64,000 nt of DNA, from positions 20,539,506 to 20,603,505 of the forward strand of contig CM042091.1 of assembly GCA_023512835.1 (NCBI GenBank), given 5' to 3'. Source of the stretch: Taxillus chinensis (lineage: Eukaryota; Streptophyta; Magnoliopsida; Santalales; Loranthaceae). The position numbers were made by a program, and so were the translations under genes. Below are positions 59,053 to 64,000 of this stretch, piece after piece (position 1 is the first letter of the stretch; each line of letters begins with the position of its first letter). The notes under the pieces are model-generated. The model was given only the letters and a program-made list of their open reading frames with translations, searched no databases and had not been told where the DNA came from.

Positions 59053-60566
59053 TGACAAACAAGATTTTTAGCCTCTCTAAAAGAGCTAGCTAATGTCGTT
59101 AAATCTCTCTTCAAAATAATAAATTCCCTAAGTTTGCACTAAAAGAATAGCAGCAAGAAAGGGGTCGAACCCACAGGGATTAGCCTAGTTCTCTAGTTCT
59201 CAAATCAAATCACCCAATTACTCTTGTTCTATAAAATGTCTTGGCAAAAAGTTTTCTTTTTTAAACTAAAGATCAAATTTTTATTTGGTTTTCTGAATAA
59301 ACAAAGAAAGTAAAGTGATTTTAAGATTAAGATTCAAGGATTAAAAGCATCTAGGGTCACAATTTCACCTCCCTATGTTATCTCTACTGGTTCATGGTAT
59401 TAGGGTTGTCTGATTGAAAACATGCTAAACATAAGCCAAGGACAACAAATGGTCATTGAGGTCCTTTTAAGAGTTGTATGCCAGAATGGTCATCTAAACA
59501 CACAAACATGCAAAGCCAATAAATCATACTTGCAAAAGGATAATGATCACACCAATTACAAATAAGTTATGAATCTCAATCCGCCCCAGACTAGGGCTAA
59601 GAATACCAAGGTGTACATCCAAAGATAGAACTTAAGAACAGATTCATAAAACATGCAAAACTTCAATCATCCAAACCCAATATTCATAAACACAGCAAAG
59701 CAACAAGGGGGCTACATTGCTCCCCTAGATTAAAAGAACTACTCACGCATGATTACAAGCAAAACCATAGCAGAAAAAGCTAAACATCTTCTTCTTGATC
59801 ACGCGCACAAAGAAAGCTTCAAATCCAGGCTCCAAAATCCGCGACGGCTGCTGCGACGGCTGCTCTCCTAGGTCAAGGAGCACCTCCAAGTCGTGGAGCC
59901 TCTCTCTCTCTCTCTAAAACGTGTAGGGGGGTTAAGCATGGCTAGCAGAGGGCGTGGATGCTGTATTTATAGAGGTTGGATGGGCCTTGAGGTGTGTAAC
60001 CTAGCCCATCTATCAAAACGACGTAGTTTTGATAAGTAACACTCGAAACATTAAAAACTCTATCTTCCATCCACAATTTGGACTTGGGCCTTCAGGAACA
60101 AATGATCAGCATGGGAAAACGATTGGATCGGTCCAAAAATATCTCTACACGCCAATTTGCACGTGATGTGGTGAATTCACGTGCACCTCCAAACTGGCTC
60201 AAACTTCTCCCCAAGCTTCCTTGCATCATGTAGAGGCCTGAGAGGCAAAAATATGCTTGCACGTGATATGGGTGAATTCACGTGCAACTCCAAATTAGCT
60301 CCAAATGCTCTGAAATTTCTCTGGTAGGTAGAGGCCATCATTCTAAGCAACTTTTGTTCTTGCACGCCAATTGTTTGAGGTCATCTACTATGTCAAAAGT
60401 GAGGTCCAAAATCTGCCAAAACAGCTTAAAAACGCATGTATTTGCAACTAGCATCTTCCTAGGGGTTAAAGCAAATATATATGATATATGAAGCAATAAG
60501 GCTCTAATCATGCTCTTAAACATCCTAAATAAACACTAGAATAACGGCATAAAATGCACGTTATCA
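59053..60566 (-). repeat. 5' LTR of Athila-type element
   Basis: 1514 bp, nearly identical to 47248-48752. The minus-strand TATA candidate is at 59964-59972. It contains an extra GCGACGGCTGCT copy near 59840. The 62-codon open frame at 60177-60365 exists only because both LTRs are alike and is not a gene. Confidence 0.93.
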
Positions 60567-60859
60567 AGTAGCTAAACCATGCGAATTAGCCCAAATTCGT
60601 GGAATTTGGATGAACCCTAAGTTTCGAGGAAAAACCAATTTTGGGTTGAATCTTGTTATTTGCATGCATAATGTGTTTTGAGTGGTAAGACGTAATTTAA
60701 AACCTAATATATATTATTAGGTATGAGTTTTATGAGATTTCGAAAGGTCTGAAGGTTTTTGGGTTGAATCCAGACGAGAAACAGGTGAAAAACGATGATG
60801 AACAGTAACTGTCGTGAACTGAGCAAAACAGCCGATGAGATCGACTGGAAATTGAAAAT

Positions 60860-61080
60860 TTCGAATGTGCAGTTTCGAAGGTTCGAAGGCAGGTTCAATG
60901 TAGTGTAATTTCGAGTGTCGAATGTGCAGTTTTCGAGTATCGTTTCGAAGGTTCGAAGGTACTTCGAAGGGAGTTTCGAAGGCAGTTCGAGTGTAGGTTC
61001 GAGGGTCAAAGGCAGTCCGAAAAGAGATTCAAAAATACAGATTCGAAAATATAGTTTCACTGGCAGATTCGAAATGCAGT
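60860..61080 (+). repeat. LTR-internal minisatellite (TTCGAAGG / AGTTTCGA)
   Basis: Short units TTCGAAGGTTCGAAGG, GGCAGTTCGAG and CAGATTCGAAA in tandem, at the same LTR position as 13425-13640 and 37462-37660 but with different units. Confidence 0.8.
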
Positions 61081-61098
61081 TTGACTGGACTCTGAACC

Positions 61099-61146
61099 AT
61101 TTACATTGTAAACCTTTATGCCTAAGTATTAAGTTACAATGTAAAT
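61099..61146 (+). other. conserved LTR hairpin, 13-bp perfect stem
   Basis: ATTTACATTGTAA (61099-61111) and TTACAATGTAAAT (61134-61146), loop 22 bases. The stem is identical to the hairpin at 13708-13756, although the loop and flanks differ. Confidence 0.75.
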
Positions 61147-61469
61147 AAGGAAATACCCCCCATTTGGATTCAAAGAAAAATACTAGAAAAATTAATTCCC
61201 ACTCATTCAAAATGTGAAAAATGGGATTTAGTGTAAAATCCCGGAAATTTTCAAAAGTTCGTAGTGGTGACTTTTTGGAAAGTGAGGTTAGACCCCTCAG
61301 AAAAATCCCAAAAAATCAGATTATCTTAGTTATGCTATGGGGAGCCAATGCCGGGACTTTTTATTTCAAGAAAATGGCTTCTACGAGAATCCTCTCTCTT
61401 GGTCAAGACATAAGGATAGAGTTGTGAACTCAAGTGGTCATGTGGGCATGCGAGGCTATCTTGATAAGC

Positions 61470-61635
61470 CTGGGAGGCTACTGTTGAGGACCTGGGAGGT
61501 GAGATTTGTTCAGAGCCTGAGAGGCTATTGTGCCTGAGAGGTAATATGGTGCCTGAAAGGCAATATTATGCCTGAGAGGCACTGCTGTGCCCGAGGGGCA
61601 GTATTGTGTGCCTGAGAGGCAATGTTTGGGATTAC
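61470..61635 (+). repeat. ~20 bp tandem units (GCCTGAGAGGCAATATTGT)
   Basis: About seven units. Each contains the near-palindrome GCCTGAGAGGC or GCCCGAGGGGC. Confidence 0.85.
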
Positions 61636-62112
61636 CTAAGAGGTTTTCTTTCATTTCAATATGTGTACATGATTGAGTTGGTGATATATATGTATATGTA
61701 GCATTACATGAGCACATGCCTACACTAGTTTATGAGTTGGGATGGGTCGGGGAAACATAATCCCTATTGAGCTGTGGTTGCTCACCCCTCCTGTTGTGTT
61801 TGTTTTTGTTTGTTTCAGGTGCTTACAGGAGCTAGGAGGTTCACCAGAGGTGAAGACCTTGTGTGTGTTTGTTTATTTTGTTGTATTGTAAAAAAAAAAC
61901 TATGTGGTAACCCCGTGGGGGAAAGAACATGTATATATGTGTGTTTGTACTGTGCTTTGAAATGAGATTTTAGTATATGTGTGATATGGTTTAGGGACGG
62001 CACTCGTGCTAAGGTCCCTTTCTCGGTGTTTTCACCAACCCCTTGTCCTTTCGGGTGCGGACATGGGGATTCACTAACCGGTTTCTGTGGGTCGGAAATC
62101 CGGGGCGTGACA

Positions 62113-62800
62113 GACATCTCCTTTTTAGCACCTGAATGATCAAGAGGTTGGTGACAAGTACCAATAGAGACTACACCGCAAGTACTGTCTCACTCATGCA
62201 AATCTGTACAGAATATAGACTACAAAATTAATACAGAATATAATACTGTATCATACATTAGAGTAGTGGCCACGTCCTCCTAGAAGAAAGTCTTTCACTA
62301 GTCTCGGGTCGTACCTGAAAGGTTAAACAACAAGGTAGGGGTGAGCTACAGGCTCAAAGGTGACCTCATAACTCCACATCACCCTACTATGTAAAATAGA
62401 TAAGTTTATACTACATGCTCAGTATACTCAAACGTTGTGTAGTGTGCATAATCATCAAAACTCTGCCTGAAAATAAACATCAGGACCTAGCCTATCCACA
62501 ACAGAAGTCAACTTGTCCATGATTCCCATGAGGATCCTCAGCTTAGGGCACTCAGCCCTAGCACCATGAGTTCACAACTCAACTCAGGTCTCAGCTTATC
62601 TCACAATAGCCTAATAGATGCCTCACCTAACAGGATATAATATCAGTTCACCAAGAGCTAATCTTAGGCCTTAGCCCACTACACCCAATTCAACTCAAGG
62701 GTCACATCCACTCAAGGGTCACATCCACTCAAAGGTACCTCAGTTCATAGGGCCACAACCACCTAACAATACAAACTCAACTGTTAAATATATCAATTCA
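62113..62800 (-). repeat. right piece of an old Tekay-like LTR
   Basis: After the GACAT duplication, the text (GGTTGGTGACAAGTACCAATAG..., CTCAGCTTAGGGCACTCAGCCCTAG) follows the solo LTR at 32500-33060 and the reverse complement of 14285-14820. Similarity fades after about 62600, so the right limit is approximate. With 38636-38682 it is the oldest layer of this nest. Confidence 0.7.
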
Positions 62801-63031
62801 ATCACTGAATACTAGCAAAATAGCATCTTCCAAGCTTCTAAAAATTATGAGGATCTAAAACCAGAACCGTGTTTACATCATCTAATGTAAAACTCTAATT
62901 CTCTAATACTCTAATTCCAGGAAAACTCTAATTCTCTTTTACACCAAAAAATGAAGCATTATTGAATTCATTTTATCAATTCATTTTCCTATGCCACCGA
63001 TGCATATGAATTCGGATTCTTGGTGATAGAA
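62801..63031. other. spacer
   Basis: No gene or repeat family recognised. A short ACTCTAATTCT(C/A) repeat lies at 62890-62935. Confidence 0.4.
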
Positions 63032-63265
63032 ATATTCAAACGCATTTTGTGACTAAAATTTCCTCCCATATATTCAATAAATATTTGCAATACTAACAGT
63101 TTTTAAGATTTGTTTTTTAACCATTATTTTATAGGATTCGATTAAAAGTAATCATAATTTATTCATAAACATTTTTTAATAAGTTATTTTGAATGATTAT
63201 TAATTTCTTATTATAATAATTACTTAATTCAACCGGTTTTTTATTTTCTGCCCAACAAACAAAAC
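63032..63265 (+). repeat. dispersed repeat, copy of 30284-30540
   Basis: Same string order and orientation as the partner copy; see that entry for shared strings. Confidence 0.75.
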
Positions 63266-63425
63266 AAAATAATAAGTATTTGTGATTATTACTACAGCAT
63301 TTCACAGTGCTACATTTAAATAAAAAAAAATTAATAAAGTAGATCTAACAATCCAAATTGTATTGCACCACAAGCAATGTTTTCGTAGTGCTATAGTATT
63401 TTTGTAGCTTTACCTTATTTGTTTC
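63266..63425. other. spacer between dispersed repeats
   Basis: AT-rich; nothing recognised. Confidence 0.4.
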
Positions 63426-63595
63426 AATTTGTACTTTAATTATCCTAATTTTAATTAAATTTTAAAAATGAATTTATTTAATTTATTTAAATTAATGCTC
63501 TAAATATTATTTTATTCTTCACATATATATATATAGTTTGATATTTAAAATTTATGAATTAATAAGCATATAATAATATTAAAAAGTCGTGTTAT
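63426..63595 (+). repeat. dispersed AT-rich repeat, copy of 28706-28845
   Basis: Same orientation as its partner. The order relative to the other dispersed repeat is reversed here compared with 28-31 kb. Confidence 0.6.
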
Positions 63596-63813
63596 TCAAC
63601 TAGTTTCCTCTTTCTTTCCTTTTTTTTTTCCCACGTTTCCTATCTTCTTCGATGGTCAGGTTTCCAATTTCCTTTTTCTTTCTGTGAGGTTTCCTATCTT
63701 CGTTCACCAGGTTTCCTAATTTTTCTTATAAATAAATTTGGGTGGATGGGTCGCTCATTTCCGTCCGTGAAGCAAATTTAGATCCAAGTATTCGCTCTCC
63801 CTCACACCAGAAA
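63596..63813 (+). promoter_or_regulatory. probable promoter and 5' leader of a partial gene
   Basis: TATAAATA at 63727-63734 lies 87 bp before the ATG at 63814. Upstream, GGTTTCC(T/A)A recurs (GTTTCCTATCTTC twice, near 63634 and 63690, plus GGTTTCCAAT and GGTTTCCTAA). The leader CCGTCCGTGAAGC...CTCTCCCTCACACC is pyrimidine-rich. Together these look like a plant promoter and short 5' untranslated region. Confidence 0.6.
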
Positions 63814-64000
63814 ATGGCAACCCGAATTGGGATGGTACAGGAACACACACTACCAGCAGATCGTTTCCAGTTCCATGGGCGTATGGCAGCTTTTGTTGGT
63901 GAAAGGAGGAGCCCCAGCGAAATTTATGAGTTAAATTTGCGCTATCAACTGTTGGAGCGGATGAAGGTCCGTGGATTGAGATCACTAGGGAGTCAGCACC
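63814..64000 (+). CDS. 5' part of an unrecognised protein-coding gene (runs off the window)
   Basis: The ATG at 63814 opens 62 codons without a stop to the window end, beginning MATRIGMVQEHTLPADRFQF and continuing with GRMAAFVGERRSPSEIYELN and a Leu/Arg-rich stretch (LRYQLLERMKVRG). It is acidic/basic mixed with no signal peptide and no domain that I recognise. Base composition jumps from the AT-rich spacer upstream, and a TATA box and leader precede it, which favours a real first exon. A retroelement origin cannot be ruled out from 62 codons. Confidence 0.55.
   Translation, partial: MATRIGMVQEHTLPADRFQFHGRMAAFVGERRSPSEIYELNLRYQLLERMKVRGLRSLGSQH

Larger units (their letters stand above)
47248..60566 (-). 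mobile_element. Athila-type gypsy retrotransposon, 13.3 kb, both LTRs
   Basis: Minus-strand element: 5' LTR 59053-60566, tRNA-Asp primer site 59033-59049, gag 58843-56933, protease-RT-RNase H-integrase to 53536, an internal promoter-like region, a third coding region 52618-50308, and 3' LTR 47248-48752. The duplication AGTAG (47243-47247 and 60567-60571) is perfect. The LTRs (1505 and 1514 bp) appear about 99% identical on inspection, so it is the youngest large insertion here. The internal genes nonetheless carry many frameshifts. Primer type, FMDDFSVFG in RT, DLGAS protease and size fit the Athila lineage. Confidence 0.92.
38683..62112 (+). mobile_element. Ty3/gypsy Tekay-like element, internally deleted and twice interrupted
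   Basis: Perfect flanking duplication GACAT (38678-38682 and 62113-62117). The element keeps only the first 101 bp of its 5' LTR, then jumps into the pre-gag leader, so most of the 5' LTR and the primer site are gone. Gag, pol and a 3' LTR follow. A solo LTR (40406-42983) splits the protease, and an Athila-type element (47248-60566) splits the 3' LTR. The LTR stretches that can be compared (38683-38783 against 46881-46981) differ at two positions. Stops and frameshifts make pol non-functional. Confidence 0.88.
60572..62112 (+). repeat. 3' LTR of Tekay-like element, second part
   Basis: Continues from 47247 and ends CGGGGCGTGACA at 62112. It includes the anchor ACGATGATGAACAGTAACTG (60794 on), a TTCGAAGG-type minisatellite (60860-61080), the hairpin at 61099-61146 and a GCCTGAGAGGCAATATT array. 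Total LTR length without the insertion is about 1.9 kb. Confidence 0.85.

Overview
This window looks like a repeat-rich stretch of a flowering-plant (probably dicot) nuclear genome. It holds only one clear intact host gene and one truncated one, set in nested LTR retrotransposons, long solo LTRs and AT-rich spacer. Evidence for a plant: an intronless P-class pentatricopeptide-repeat (PPR) gene resembling Arabidopsis At2g02150, plant-type Ty3/gypsy chromoviruses (Reina-like and Tekay/Del-like), an Athila-type element with a tRNA-Asp primer site, Ty1/copia elements, and tRNA-iMet primer sites. The species cannot be read from the sequence. || Layout. 1-2107: low-complexity flank and a long minisatellite. 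2108-14880: a decayed Tekay-like gypsy element whose gag is split by a younger 5.5-kb Reina-like element (2180-7687; two 385-bp LTRs). 14881-23531: spacer, a TRIM-like remnant, then an inverted-repeat (foldback) structure whose right arm carries a copia element (17373-23334, TSD ATAAC), which itself carries a 1.3-kb solo LTR (21447-22746, TSD CAATC). 23532-26023: spacer with a 0.4-kb tandem duplication. 26024-28297 (minus): the PPR gene. 28298-32454: AT-rich spacer with a possible terminal exon at 29876-30097. 32455-38601: a three-deep solo-LTR nest. 38636-62800: an old LTR fragment split by a Tekay-like element (38683-62112, TSD GACAT), which is itself interrupted by another solo LTR (40406-42983, TSD CCTTT) and by a 13.3-kb Athila-type element on the minus strand (47248-60566, TSD AGTAG). 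62800-64000: spacer, then a TATA box and the first coding exon of a gene running off the window. || How the parts work together. The retroelements supply gag, protease, reverse transcriptase/RNase H and integrase, but every copy carries stops or frameshifts, so none looks autonomous. Many in-frame stops fit CAA/CAG to TAA/TAG, and several zinc-knuckle cysteines have become tyrosine (TGT to TAT), as expected of cytosine-methylation decay. || The most unusual item is the third coding region of the Athila-type element (50308-52618, minus). It is a frameshifted reading frame ending in a Ulp1/C48-type cysteine peptidase domain with His, Asp, Gln and Cys in family order. It sits behind its own LTR-like promoter region (TATA at 52741-52750 and six CACGTG boxes at 52784-53182). 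A second recurrent signal is a 13-bp-stem hairpin kept in three separate Tekay-like LTRs beside a minisatellite whose unit differs in each copy.
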